Source of the DNA: Spinacia oleracea
Lineage: Eukaryota > Streptophyta > Magnoliopsida > Caryophyllales > Amaranthaceae
Direction: 5' to 3'
Length of the DNA stretch: 64,000 nucleotides
Assembly: GCF_020520425.1 (NCBI RefSeq)
Contig: NC_079488.1
Location: forward strand, 4,131,747 to 4,195,746
Below are positions 1 to 12,189 of the stretch, in pieces (the stretch's first letter is position 1; each line of letters opens with the position of its first letter). The notes under the pieces were generated by a model, which did no database searches, was not told the origin of the DNA, and saw only the letters and a program-made list of their open reading frames with translations. The position numbers were made by a program, and so were the translations under genes.

Positions 1-401
1 ATATCCTAGTAGGATTATAATTCCTTTCCATAAACTTTATAAATAGGTGCCTAGGGTCACATATTTACATCGAGATTTGAAGTATTCAAAAGGTAAGATT
101 TTCAAGCAAAAATCAGCCAAACACTTGCAACCCAAATAGCCGAAAATCCTAGTAACCTTAAGGGCGATTCTAGTTGGTCAAGCTTAAGGCGGATCCGGAC
201 GTGCTGTGGACTATCTACGGAGGGACGACACTTGGAGTCCTAAAGACTTGTTCTTGTTCGGTTCGGGCGCAGCTAGGGAGGGCACGCTACAAAGTGTATC
301 CATCTGAATTATGCTAAATGATTATGTGTAAATAATATGTTTCCTGGCTTTATGGTTTTTCCGCATGATTTATGTTTATTCATATGTATCATAACCTAAC
401 A
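1..401 (+). mobile_element. Copia LTR, 3' part, cut by window start
   Basis: The sequence matches the second half of the Copia LTRs at 50975, 60002 and 62731, and stops at the same 3' end (ataacctaaca). A TATA box (TATAAATAG) lies at 38-46. Positions 1-155 are clearly diverged from the other copies, but 156-288 is nearly identical to them. The rest of the element would lie to the left of the window. It could be a solo LTR or the 3' LTR of a full element. Confidence 0.8.
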
Positions 402-571
402 CAAATATGCCCCCTTTATATATATAATATTATATTAGATTAGTTTTTGATTTTGCATTGAATTTCATTTTAGATTTTTTTTAAATTATGAGAGTGTTTG
501 TTTTTGGATGAAATTGTAATATGCGTAATATAAATAAATAATTAATACAAATATCTACGTGGCACTTAATT
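402..571. repeat. Helitron-like repeat, left part, interrupted by Gypsy-type element
   Basis: AT-rich sequence with the phrases attagattag and atctacgtggcac. It continues without loss at 8076 after the Gypsy-type insertion is removed, and a second copy lies at 8740-9345. It contains no gene. Confidence 0.5.
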
Positions 572-576
572 ATTTA
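572..576. repeat. Target site duplication (ATTTA), left
   Basis: The five bases ATTTA directly before the LTR start (TGTAATACC) recur directly after the 3' LTR end at 8071-8075. This proves insertion of 577-8070 as one unit. Confidence 0.9.
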
Positions 577-3126
577 TGTAATACCCCGAATTTTTTTTAA
601 AACTTGATTAATTATGCTTAATTATTTCTACTTAGCTTAAAACCGTTTTAAATCCTAATTTCGAACTTAATTTTAGTTTACGAAGTTTTATGTCGCTTGA
701 ATTTTAATATTGTTACACGATTTATTTATTTTAGATTTATAATTTAATATTTACCAGCTTAAGCTACCTTTTAAATCTTAATTATTATTTCGTAGTTTAT
801 AAAGGATTTTAATAATTTCGGAACGTTCCTATATTATTCGAAAACTAAATTTATTTTATGTTAACGATATTTATTAAAGAATTATTTCACAATCTGTTTT
901 TAATTAAACATTTCTATTTATATAGGATTCCTAAATATAGCAAAGGAATTTCTGAATTTTACCCACCCTATGAAATAACCCAAAATGCTATTTTAAAAAA
1001 AAAAAAAAAAAGGGAAATCCCCTAGCTTTCCCCCCTTCTCCTACGTGTATGGGTACAATAAGGGTCAAAATTTCCTAGTTTCTTTGACTCCTCTTTACCC
1101 ACAATGCAGTCTAAGTTCATTTTCTTGACCCCCAAGTACCTCTCCTTCTTCTTTACTCTACTTCCATGCTGAGATCATGGGTGATGTCCATTGAATTCCA
1201 ATTACCTTATAAATAGAGATGAAATCTGTTTCCCATTTTCACAACAATTCGGTGGAGTAATCTAACAAAAAACCTCAAGTCCTCTAGCTATTCCCCTGTT
1301 TCGAAACAAACCACCAACGCCACCTCTTGTGGCCACCACCATAGACACCGCAGCTCTGCCACTGCAACTACTTCCACCACCGCAAACACCCCCGCATCCC
1401 CTCCCCGGTTCGCACTCCCTTTCCCTTGCTGTTCCGCCACCGTGCCGCAACCACCGCACTCCGCCCACTTTTCCCAGCCACCCTCACTACCTGTACACCT
1501 CTTTCGCCGCCCATAATCGACCGGAAACACCCATTTCCCTGCTTTCCCCGTTCGCACGACCCTTCCCCCTTCCTTGCTGTTTCGCCGCCGCGAACCACCA
1601 CCATTGTCACCACCGCATCACCTCACCGGTGGAAGCACCACTGAACTTTGCCGCCCAGAAACTCCGACCACCTGACCACCTCCATGTGTCACCCTAGTGA
1701 TGTTGCCGCTAACTCACGCACGCCTCACCTCTCCTTTTTCTTGCCTCTGTTTCGTCTAATGTGAAACCAGGTGGTTTGGGACCTTGCTCCAAATCCCAAT
1801 TAATATGCTGCTAATATTTTCTTTTCAAAAAAAAAAAAAAAAAGTCAACTATACTTACCAACCACTAAAGACAAATTGGGTAAGTTTTAATGCTATTCTA
1901 CGTAATACAAGTAATACTCCTAATAGATTCTTCAAGTATGATAATACTCTAACAATAAAGGATTTTATATCTTATTCAAAATGGATTTACATAATTTATA
2001 AAACTTGTTTTTCTAAAATATGATTATTAACAACTATATTCATAATTGTATATAATTACTAATTTTGGTAATTTAATCGTATAAGTATTCTCGGAGCTCA
2101 GGAAGAACGGTCCATCGAACAGGAAGTATAAACTACGGTTGAGGTAACATCTATTGCTAACACCCACAATCCCCTTATAAAATGTGTTTTATGAGATTAT
2201 GAAATATGTTTATAAGGATATGTTTTTATAGGATTGTGGGATATGAAATATGTTTATAAGTGTGTTTTATGAATGATGATATTTAAATGTGTTTGTGAAT
2301 GATTTTATAAGAATGATGTTTATGAGTTACGAATAAGATACGAAACATGATAAATAAAAGTGTAACCGGTTCTGGCAGTTAGTGGGGTTACTATTTCTAG
2401 GTCGTGCACGTACCGCCGTACCGCGGGACACCCAACAAGGGAGAGTGCTCCTTGAGGGTTACCGCAAGCTAAAAAAAAAAAAAAACTAATTAGGTACGGG
2501 CGTATGTCCAACAAAGGAGAGTGCTCCTTGAGGACTATCGCAAGGTGGGAGACGTCCCGCAAGGCTAACTTGTCAGTTACCAAGTAAAATGAATGTTTTA
2601 TGAAAGATAATGGGAACTATTAAAGTTTCAAGTTATAAATTATGTTTTATTATAATGCATTTATGAAAGTGTTTTACTATATTCTATTCTCCCTGATTGC
2701 AAAGTAAATAAAATGAATTGAAATGAGTTTACGCTGTTAGGGTAGTATGTTACTGGGCCTCGGCTCACGATATTGCTTTTGTTTTAGGTACGAAGAAGAT
2801 CATGGGATGCCTTAGAGTGAGGATGCAACCACCAAATTCACGATCGATGTTTAGTAAAGATAACTATGTCTCACTAGTAATAATGGATGCATTAATTAAA
2901 CTCTAAGTTTAATTTCAAGAATTGAGTTAGACTTTTATATTAATATTTAATCAATGATAGAAGTATTTCGTTATTAAAGTTTATTTAGTGATTTAAAAAG
3001 GTTATATCGCCTTGTATTTTCCACGAGGGAGATACCGCATGTGACGCTCCGACTAAGCTAGGGTTTTCCGCTGCTAACTAAAGATAATTAACCTAATTAA
3101 TGGTGTTTAGAAGTCGGGGCGTTACA
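577..3126 (+). repeat. 5' LTR of Gypsy-like element
   Basis: Begins TGTAATACCCC and ends GGGGCGTTACA. It contains a TATA box at 1208-1216 and, downstream, a C-rich tract (about 1280-1700) that opens frames on both strands. I read these frames as composition effects in the transcribed leader, not genes. Confidence 0.9.
1208..1216 (+). promoter_or_regulatory. LTR TATA box
   Basis: TATAAATAG in the 5' LTR, repeated at 6154-6162 in the 3' LTR. It is the likely start signal of the retrotransposon transcript. The C-rich segment would then be the untranslated leader. Confidence 0.6.
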
Positions 3127-5512
3127 GTTTGGTATTCAGAGCCAAGGTTCTGCGACCATAAGTGCTAAACCTTACGGGTTTTGCACGAAATAAAATTCAT
3201 TAGGCTTTAAGCAAGAATTTTAAGGAATAAGTTAAAAAGAATATTTTAAAATCAATTCAAGTTAAAATGGAATGAGTGTGAGTGTAGGAACGGGATTAAA
3301 GGGATTTATTCTCCTGTTATTTATGTTTTCCTGATTGAATATATTATGCGAAATATCGATTGTCGAGGGCATTAACGATGCCATGAACGAAGCTCACAAC
3401 AAGCGCAACATTCACGATGGCGCCAACATTAGTATTATTTCAATTTATCTCTCTCGCTTTGGATCCGAACTTCCCATGTTTTCATGTTTATCATGTTATG
3501 AGTTTCCTACCCTAGACAGACTAGGCAAAGTTTAAGCATTACTGTTTTCTTGAAAGAAGTTAAGTTAAAGCACGGTGCGAACACAAAGATTTTGTGGATA
3601 TGAATTGTTTTGAGGAATTTTTATGGTTATGGAATCTTTAAGGATAGTATAAATGTTTAAGTATCAAACGAGCATAAGGTTGTATTTCACGAGTGGTGGA
3701 TCACTAATTAAGTTAAGGTTATTATAGGTTTATAGTGTTCAAATTATGAATGAAATTGATTCTAGGGTTACCTTCCCGTGTTATCCATGATAATTATTTT
3801 GGTGTATAAGTACAAAAGTCTAGTATCTAAAAGATGATTGATATGCCTCTATTAAGGAAGCTAAGAAGTTATACATAAATGTTATGAACCACATGAGTTA
3901 GGGTAGAAGACCCGTTTTAGTTGACATATGAATAAGATTTTGAGGATTTTATCAAAAGGAGTTATCAGGAATTAGTATATCAAAAGATTGAATAATAGAG
4001 TATCGAAAGAGCATGAGTTTGTATTTCGTAAGTGGCGAATCAACAATTAAATCGAGGTTTAAAGCATTGAAGTTACGATTGAAATCGATTCTTAGATTAC
4101 CATTCCGCATAATTTATAAGGATTGTTTTTTTATGTATTTATCTGAAAGGATGCTTGATAATCTCCATAAAGAAAGCTAAGAGAGATAATTTAAGGTTTG
4201 CAAAATGTTATGGGAAAACATGTTTTGTGGTGATCGAAAAGACGAAATTGAGTTTGCATTTAAAGTTTTGAGGATTCTACCATAATGAGTTATCAAGAAT
4301 TAGTATGTGTATCAGGTTGATGATATCAATGAATGTTATGAAATTCGAAATGAGTTATGAATGATTGAGGAATGCAATGAAATTGAGAATAGGAAATCGA
4401 CAAAACGACATGTCTATAAAACCAGGTAGTCTGAACTAAGTTTTCTGGAAGATAGATTGTTTCTGATAAAGGCACATTTGATGACTTAGCATTATCCGCG
4501 AAATACGAGGGTTGTCTACCTGAAATACTAAGAATAAGTAACGATCGAAGTCGTATGTCCAACGATGTATTTTCTATCACGTGATTGACTCGAACCCCTG
4601 CAACGAACGTAGTCAACGAAGTTATTCAACATAGAGGAAAAGATAGGAGATCGAAATCAAAACGAATCGAATAAAGAAAGTCAACGACAAGATTCCTGCA
4701 GCAAAGAAGCTCAAGAGCAAACGAAAACGCAACATCTCCAGATAGTCGCCTAAGAACAATATAATGTACGAATCACGAGGTTTTATGTAAACGTGTTATG
4801 AATCAACCATGCTCGTGTGTTAGATCGAATGATTATGAATGTTATGCTTATGTTGAATGTGAAAATTTTCAATTAATGAATTATGTCTTTATGATATGCT
4901 TTATGGATTATGTTTATGCTGACATGATTGTATTGGTAATCTAATCGTTATACATGGAAGCCGACTTCGGTGGACGTTCTCCTGAGCTCAGAGTATGAGA
5001 TTGTTATAATAAATGACTTTTACGAATTATTTGAGTATTGCAATTGTTAGATAAATATTTATTCTCATTTTCAAAGTCATAAATTTTGCATTAAATATTA
5101 CTATTTTTGGTAAGAAAAATATTTTCAAACAAGATATCACAAAGTAAAATGGGAGCCTAGTCTAAGCTAACAAGTTTGCCCCTTTTATGTTCTTTGCTCC
5201 TCGATCCTATTTTATGAAGTAAAGTGGAGGTACGAAAGATGCTGGCAGAATGTAATTGACCTTAATGACGATTAAGGGTCGATATATAATTTTGCCCCTT
5301 TTGTATTCTTTACTCTTCAATTCTAGGTCTCGAGTTGAAGCTGAGTCATCAAAGAAGATGCAGAAATAAAGCTAGACATTGTCGGAATTGATATACAATT
5401 GTGAGATCTTGGTTTTAAAATAAAATGTCATACTTTTATTTCGAATATTTTCGATTCTGAACAATCATTTTATAGGTTTAATTTTCAAGTTTCGAGGACG
5501 AAATTTTTTCTA
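3127..5512 (+). mobile_element. Internal region of Gypsy-like element, non-coding
   Basis: About 2.4 kb with no frame longer than 96 codons and no recognisable protease, reverse transcriptase or integrase motif. The stretch at 3335-3535 opens a 66-codon frame of no known similarity. I see nothing else in it. Confidence 0.7.
3129..3143 (+). promoter_or_regulatory. Primer binding site, tRNA-Met type
   Basis: TTGGTATTCAGAGCC lies two bases after the LTR. It matches the plant tRNA-iMet complement TGGTATCAGAGC with one extra T. Confidence 0.7.
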
Positions 5513-5524
5513 AGGGGGTAAGAG
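5513..5524 (+). promoter_or_regulatory. Polypurine tract
   Basis: Purine-rich AGGGGGTAAGAG directly abuts the 3' LTR, the expected place for plus-strand priming. Confidence 0.7.
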
Positions 5525-8070
5525 TGTAATACCCCGAATTTTTTTTAAAACTTGATTAATTATGCTTAATTATTTCTACTTAGCTTAAAACCGTTTTAAA
5601 TCCTAATTTCGAACTTAATTTTAGTTTACGAAGTTTTATGTCGCTTGAATTTTAATATTGTTACACGATTTATTTATTTTAGATTTATAATTTAATATTT
5701 ACCAGCTTAAGCTACCTTTTAAATCTTAATTATTATTTCGTAGTTTATAAAGGATTTTAATAATTTCGGAACGTTCCTATATTATTCGAAAACTAAATTT
5801 ATTTTATGTTAACGATATTTATTAAAGAATTATTTCACAATCTGTTTTTAATTAAACATTTCTATTTATATAGGATTCCTAAATATAGCAAAGGAATTTC
5901 TGAATTTTACCCACCCTATGAAATAACCCAAAATGCTATTTTAAAAAAAAAAAAAAAGGGAAATCCCCTAGCTTTCCCCCCTTCTCCTACGTGTATGGGT
6001 ACAATAAGGGTCAAAATTTCCTAGTTTCTTTGACTCCTCTTTACCCACAATGCAGTCTAAGTTCATTTTCTTGACCCCCAAGTACCTCTCCTTCTTCTTT
6101 ACTCTACTTCCATGCTGAGATCATGGGTGATGTCCATTGAATTCCAATTACCTTATAAATAGAGATGAAATCTGTTTCCCATTTTCACAACAATTCGGTG
6201 GAGTAATCTAACAAAAAACCTCAAGTCCTCTAGCTATTCCCCTGTTTCGAAACAAACCACCAACGCCACCTCTTGTGGCCACCACCATAGACACCGCAGC
6301 TCTGCCACTGCAACTACTTCCACCACCGCAAACACCCCCGCATCCCCTCCCCGGTTCGCACTCCCTTTCCCTTGCTGTTCCGCCACCGTGCCGCAACCAC
6401 CGCACTCCGCCCACTTTTCCCAGCCACCCTCACTACCTGTACACCTCTTTCGCCGCCCATAATCGACCGGAAACACCCATTTCCCTGCTTTCCCCGTTCG
6501 CACGACCCTTCCCCCTTCCTTGCTGTTTCGCCGCCGCGAACCACCACCATTGTCACCACCGCATCACCTCACCGGTGGAAGCACCACTGAACTTTGCCGC
6601 CCAGAAACTCCGACCACCTGACCACCTCCATGTGTCACCCTAGTGATGTTGCCGCTAACTCACGCACGCCTCACCTCTCCTTTTTCTTGCCTCTGTTTCG
6701 TCTAATGTGAAACCAGGTGGTTGGGACCTTGCTCCAAATCCCAATTAATATGCTGCTAATATTTTCTTTTCAAAAAAAAAAAAAAAAGTCAACTATACTT
6801 ACCAACCACTAAAGACAAATTGGGTAAGTTTTAATGCTATTCTACGTAATACAAGTAATACTCCTAATAGATTCTTCAAGTATGATAATACTCTAACAAT
6901 AAAGGATTTTATATCTTATTCAAAATGGATTTACATAATTTATAAAACTTGTTTTTCTAAAATATGATTATTAACAACTATATTCATAATTGTATATAAT
7001 TACTAATTTTGGTAATTTAATCGTATAAGTATTCTCGGAGCTCAGGAAGAACGGTCCATCGAACAGGAAGTATAAACTACGGTTGAGGTAACATCTATTG
7101 CTAACACCCACAATCCCCTTATAAAATGTGTTTTATGAGATTATGAAATATGTTTATAAGGATATGTTTTTATAGGATTGTGGGATATGAAATATGTTTA
7201 TAAGTGTGTTTTATGAATGATGATATTTAAATGTGTTTGTGAATGATTTTATAAGAATGATGTTTATGAGTAACGAATAAGATACGAAACATGATAAATA
7301 AAAGTGTAACCGGTTCTGGCAGTTAGTGGGGTTACTATTTCTAGGTCGTGCACGTACCGCCGTACCGCGGGACACCCAACAAGGGAGAGTGCTCCTTGAG
7401 GGTTACCGCAAGCTAAAAAAAAAAAAAAACTAATTAGGTACGGGCGTATGTCCAACAAGGGAGAGTGCTCCTTGAGGACTATCGCAAGGTGGGAGACGTC
7501 CCGCAAGGCTAACTTGTCAGTTACCAAGTAAAATGAATGTTTTATGAAAGATAATGGGAACTATTAAAGTTTCAAGTTATAAATTATGTTTTATTATAAT
7601 GCATTTATGAAAGTGTTTTACTATATTCTATTCTCCCTGATTGCAAAGTAAATAAAATGAATTGAAATGAGTTTACGCTGTTAGGGTAGTATGTTACTGG
7701 GCCTCGGCTCACGATATTGCTTTTGTTTTAGGTACGAAGAAGATCATGGGATGCCTTAGAGTGAGGATGCAACCACCAAATTCACGATCGATGTTTAGTA
7801 AAGATAACTATGTCTCACTAGTAATAATGGATGCATTAATTAAACTCTAAGTTTAATTTCAAGAATTGAGTTAGACTTTTATATTAATATTTAATCAATG
7901 ATAGAAGTATTTCGTTATTAAAGTTTATTTAGTGATTTAAAAAGGTTATATCGCCTTGTATTTTCCACGAGGGAGATACCGCATGTGACGCTCCGACTAA
8001 GCTAGGGTTTTCCGCTGCTAACTAAAGATAATTAACCTAATTAATGGTGTTTAGAAGTCGGGGCGTTACA
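5525..8070 (+). repeat. 3' LTR of Gypsy-like element
   Basis: Near-identical copy of 577-3126. Differences noted by eye: poly-A lengths near 5943 and 6772, one T fewer near 6720, T to A near 7272, and A to G near 7459. Confidence 0.9.
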
Positions 8071-8520
8071 ATTTATCTACGTGGAACTCGACTTTTTTAG
8101 TTCAAAATTAAGTTTGAAATCTTATTTTTCATTGGCCGAAACCATTAGATTTCCCACGTGGCGCTCTAATATTGGACTAATGTTTGATTTTAAATTGAAT
8201 TTTATTTATTTTATTTTAGATTAGTATTTGATTTTGGATGAACTTTATTTTAGATTTATTTTTTAATAATATTAGAGTGTTTGATTTTAGATGGAGTTGT
8301 ATATATTAGTAATTAATTAATTAAAATATCTACGTGGCACCTAATTATTATCTACGTGGCAATCAATTTTTTTAATTAAAAAATAAATTAGAAATCTTAT
8401 TTTTTATTGGCCGAAACCATTAGTAATCCTAGGTGGCGCTCTAATATTTCAGCAAATATGCCTCCTTTATAATAGATTTAAGCTCGTACGATGCACGGAT
8501 CAATACATTAAAGGGGTTGG
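8071..8520. repeat. Helitron-like repeat, right part
   Basis: Continues the repeat broken at 571. It contains two related subunits of about 300 bp sharing cattggccgaaaccattag and tctacgtggc. It ends with a hairpin-like phrase (cgtacgatgcacgg) that resembles the 3' hairpin of a Helitron read on the minus strand. Confidence 0.5.
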
Positions 8521-8731
8521 ATCGTCATGATTAATTGAATACCTCATCACATATATCGATCAGTCAGTAATTTTTTTTTTGTGTCTAATGTAGCCGTATT
8601 ATTATATAGAACATGGTAGTTGACTCCTAATAAAATTTATCTATTATTATCTTTTACTAAGTATTTATTTATTATTTAGACTCCTAGAAAAATTGGCACT
8701 CCGAATGCTCTCCAAAAAACTCCCCTTTAAA
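8521..8731. other. AT-rich intergenic spacer
   Basis: No gene or clear repeat boundary seen. Confidence 0.4.
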
Positions 8732-9345
8732 TAGAACTCCTTTGTATATACCAATTTTATATATTAGATTAGATTACTTTTTGATTTTGCATTGAATTTT
8801 ATTTTAGATTTATTTTTTTAATTATGAGAGTGTTTGTTTTTTGATGAAGTTGTATATTCGTAATATTAATAATTAATTAATAAAAATATCTACGTGACAC
8901 TTAATTATTTATCTATGTGGCACTCGACTTTTTTTAATTCAAAATTAATTTTGAAATTTTATTTTTCATTGGCCGAAACCATTAGATATCCTACGTGGTG
9001 CTCTAATATTGGATTAATGTTTGATTTTAAATTATATTATATTTATTTTATTTTAGATTAGTGTTTGATTTTGGATGAAATTTATTTTAGATTTATCTTT
9101 TAATTTTAGAGTGTTTGATTTGAGATGGAGTTGTATATATTAGTAATTAATTAATTAGAATATCTACGTGGCATCTAAGTAATTATCTACGTGGCAATTG
9201 ATTTTTTTAATTCAAAAATAAATTAGAAATCTCATTTTTCATTGGCCGAAATCATTAGTAATCCTAGGTGGCGCTCTAAATTTTCAGCAAATATGCCTCC
9301 TTTATATGTATACCAATTGTAAGCCCGTGCGATGCACGGATTTGT
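8732..9345. repeat. Helitron-like repeat, second copy
   Basis: A second full copy of the repeat at 402-571 plus 8076-8490. It starts near attagattagattac and ends with the hairpin-like gcccgtgcgatgcacgg at about 9322. It shows the uninterrupted site (cttaattatttatctatgtgg) that the Gypsy-like element hit in the other copy. Confidence 0.55.
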
Positions 9346-9847
9346 TTAATATATAAACTTATTCAAAAACTCGTACATTTCAAACTTTTGATACTACGTA
9401 ATATATTAATCCACTAATTCTATGTTAATTGCAACCTCCTAATGTTTAAATAACCTACGTGGTATATATATAAATAATGAGTTTGTCTTTTGAAAAACAA
9501 TAATCCATATTGTTGGGATATAAAAGTATTTTTTATTTTAGTATCTTTTATCAATACGATCTTATAAATTTTAGCTTTACCCAACTATTGCCTTTGTAGG
9601 CTAGCCTTATTAGGGAGTATCATATTTTTTTTTTATATGGAAATCTTTTTTTTGTCTATTTGTGCCAGACCTTGTAGACGTTTTCTAGTTTTGCACTTAT
9701 TTGATTATTACTTTTAGCAGAAATAAATCTTATCTTCGGTAAACACGCAATTACAATGATTATTTTTTTAAAAAAATATAATCTAGTCAGACTTCTATCG
9801 GTAAACACGCATCATAATTGTATACAAGCAATATAAGAAGTATACTT
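9346..9847. other. AT-rich intergenic DNA
   Basis: No coding frame, RNA gene or bounded repeat recognised. Confidence 0.4.
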
Positions 9848-9856
9848 TTTGCAATA

Positions 9857-10209
9857 GGAAAATTTGGTAATATTAATCCAATCTTTGACCGATTTTCTTT
9901 TATTAAGCCCACCTACGACATATTTTTTAATAATCCCACCTTTATTACCTAATAACTTTTATTGGGCCCAACAGGTCATAAAACTGTTGTAAGCGGCATT
10001 ATTTCTCTACATGGCAGTACTCTCTCTCGATATATTCAGTCATCATCATCAATTCATCACCATCTCGTTGACTTTTTCACCGATTACCGGCCACTTAGGC
10101 CCAATAAAAGTCGTCGGATAGTAAAGGTGGGATTATTAAAAAATATGTCGTAGGTGGGATTAATAAAAGAAAATCGGCCAAAGGTTGGATTAATATTACC
10201 AAATTTTCC
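9857..10209. mobile_element. Mutator-like MITE with long terminal inverted repeats
   Basis: A 353-bp element whose ends are inverted copies of each other for about 80 bases (left end GGAAAATTTGGTAATATTAA). It is flanked by an exact 9-bp direct repeat TTTGCAATA at 9848-9856 and 10210-10218. A 9-bp duplication with long inverted repeats is the mark of Mutator-like elements. There is no transposase. Confidence 0.85.
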
Positions 10210-10218
10210 TTTGCAATA

Positions 10219-11211
10219 TACATGTACTCAAACTCGATAATTTAACAATATGTTAGAGAAATGTTTTTAGGTAGAGTAGGAGTGTAGGACCATATAGTTT
10301 GTACTACGTAATTGGATAAAGAAAATCATGCTTATTTGTACATTTTGTGAGTGTAAGTTGAACTAATGTTAAACTCTGATGTGATTTTAAATAATATTTT
10401 TTTCATATATATTCAATACTCCATATTAATGTTACATGAACTACTACTCTATATCTTATTTTCATAAAGTTTTTATCTGTTTTAATTATTTCAAAATATT
10501 GTTGTGCCATTATTTATCACCAATGAAATTTTCACTAATTAGTAACCTAATAGGTTAATGTAAACAGTCTTTGACCATATCTTACGAATTAAGTATTATT
10601 TTTTTCAAAGTACTACAAAGTACTTATTGACTTTTTAACAAAGTATTATTACTTAAATTTTAATAATTATTTGAAAAAGAAATCATAAAAAACATACCTT
10701 GATTTATGTTCAAAAGACACGTAAATATCCTGATAAACATGAACAAATGATCAAAATATTATTGTAACTTCCTACCATGAACTATTAAATAATCAAACTC
10801 ACCTATCAAAGAAGAACTTATAAGAGCAAACCAAACATATAAAATAAAATAATAAGCATAACTAATACTCCACGTTGGTTTGATGGGAGTAATTCTCCAT
10901 CATGGTTTATAACTTTATATATATCGACCAAGCTACTTCATCATACAAAAAGAGATTTACTATCTTATAAACTCTAATTAGTTTTCTTATTTAAAATTTA
11001 TTTTTATGATTAGAACTTCCAATTTATATCTTAAAGAATTGCAGTGTATTAGTAGGTAACTTAGATTCGTGATTTAATTAGAATTCTCGATCATAAGTTT
11101 GGTACCCGAATTGATACATAGAGCCGTATGAATTAATGAAGAAACAGGGCTTCCAATATGAATTAATGATTCATAGCACAAATTGACTAATAATTGATTT
11201 TGCATAGGATT
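10219..11211. other. AT-rich intergenic DNA
   Basis: No gene or bounded element recognised in this stretch. Confidence 0.4.
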
Positions 11212-11375
11212 ATTAGGACTACTTTTTTTTTGGACTCTACCCATCGGAATTGATTTTTTTAATAATTATGACTATTTTTTTTGGACTCTACCCATCAAAT
11301 AGGAGTATACGTTTGTTGGCAATCTTAGGACTATTTTTTTTTTTTGGACTCTACCCATCAAATAGGAGTATATAT
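11212..11375 (+). repeat. Three tandem copies of a ~60-bp unit
   Basis: The phrase tttggactctacccatc, followed in two copies by aaataggagtat, occurs three times in a row, each after a run of T. Confidence 0.75.
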
Positions 11376-12102
11376 ATTAGATTAGATTAGATTTGACAAC
11401 GATTGAATTTTGTATGTATCAGTGTCATTTAGGCTCCATTTAGTTGGGTGTAAAACGTTTTTATTGGATACGATTTTCCTCTTTTCAATCACTTTACGTT
11501 TATTGGTTTGATCGACAAAGGATGAAAAATAATTTTCCATCAGGAAAACATTTTTCAACTTTTCTTCCTTACCTTCCTCTTCCTTCTACTCCCTCCATTC
11601 CTTTTTGTTCTTCCCATTTCCTTTTTTAGCATTTCTTTTTGTTCTTCCCCTACTGAATCTTTACTATTTTTGGCCATAGTTTTTTTACCAATTTACCCTA
11701 AGATTCCCCACTATTTACAAAAAATACCCTAAGATTCTACCCTTTCCCACCCACTTTTACCCCACCCACCTTATTTAATTAATTTCCCATCCCCCATAAC
11801 CCCACCCCACAACCGTCACTTTCACTTCAACCGATTTCTCTCTCTCTCTTCATTACCCTCCTCACATTTCTGATTTCTCTCTCTCTCTTCATTATCTTAC
11901 TATCCCTCTCTCTTCATTTTCTTACTCTCAAGAACATCTGTTCTTGCATTTCCTCCTTCCTCCTCTCACTTTTCTCTCTCTCTCTCCTCCTTCCTCTCTC
12001 ACTTTTCTCTCTCCTCGTTCAATATCGCCGCCACCACCACCACCACCACAATTCCGCCTCCGGCACCGCCCCCACCACTACGTATTATGGGTTTAGATGG
12101 TG

Positions 12103-12150
12103 AAATTCGACCATGAAAACCCTAGATCTAGAGTTTTCATGGTCGAATTT
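12103..12150. repeat. Near-perfect 48-bp palindrome
   Basis: An exact 18-bp inverted repeat (arm AAATTCGACCATGAAAAC) surrounds a 12-base centre that is itself nearly palindromic (CTAGATCTAG). The transcript would fold into a long hairpin. Confidence 0.9.
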
Positions 12151-12189
12151 GACCTCTAAATCTTCAAAATCGTTATATTGAGATCATGT

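Larger units (their letters stand above)
577..8070 (+). mobile_element. Complete non-autonomous Ty3/Gypsy-like LTR retrotransposon
   Basis: Two direct LTRs of about 2.55 kb (577-3126 and 5525-8070) start with TG, end with CA and are flanked by a 5-bp target duplication. A primer binding site resembling the tRNA-Met complement follows the 5' LTR, and a purine tract (taagggggtaagag) precedes the 3' LTR. The sequence before that tract, cgaggacgaaattt, is the usual 3' end of plant Del/Tekay chromoviruses, as far as I recall. The 2.4-kb interior has no gag or pol frame, so the element must have moved with enzymes from a relative (LARD-like). The LTRs differ by eye in two base changes and a few homopolymer length changes, so the insertion is young. 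Confidence 0.9.

Noticed and set aside
4326..4616. 96-codon minus-strand frame inside the Gypsy-like element
   Set aside because: No retroelement motif and antisense to the element; treated as chance.
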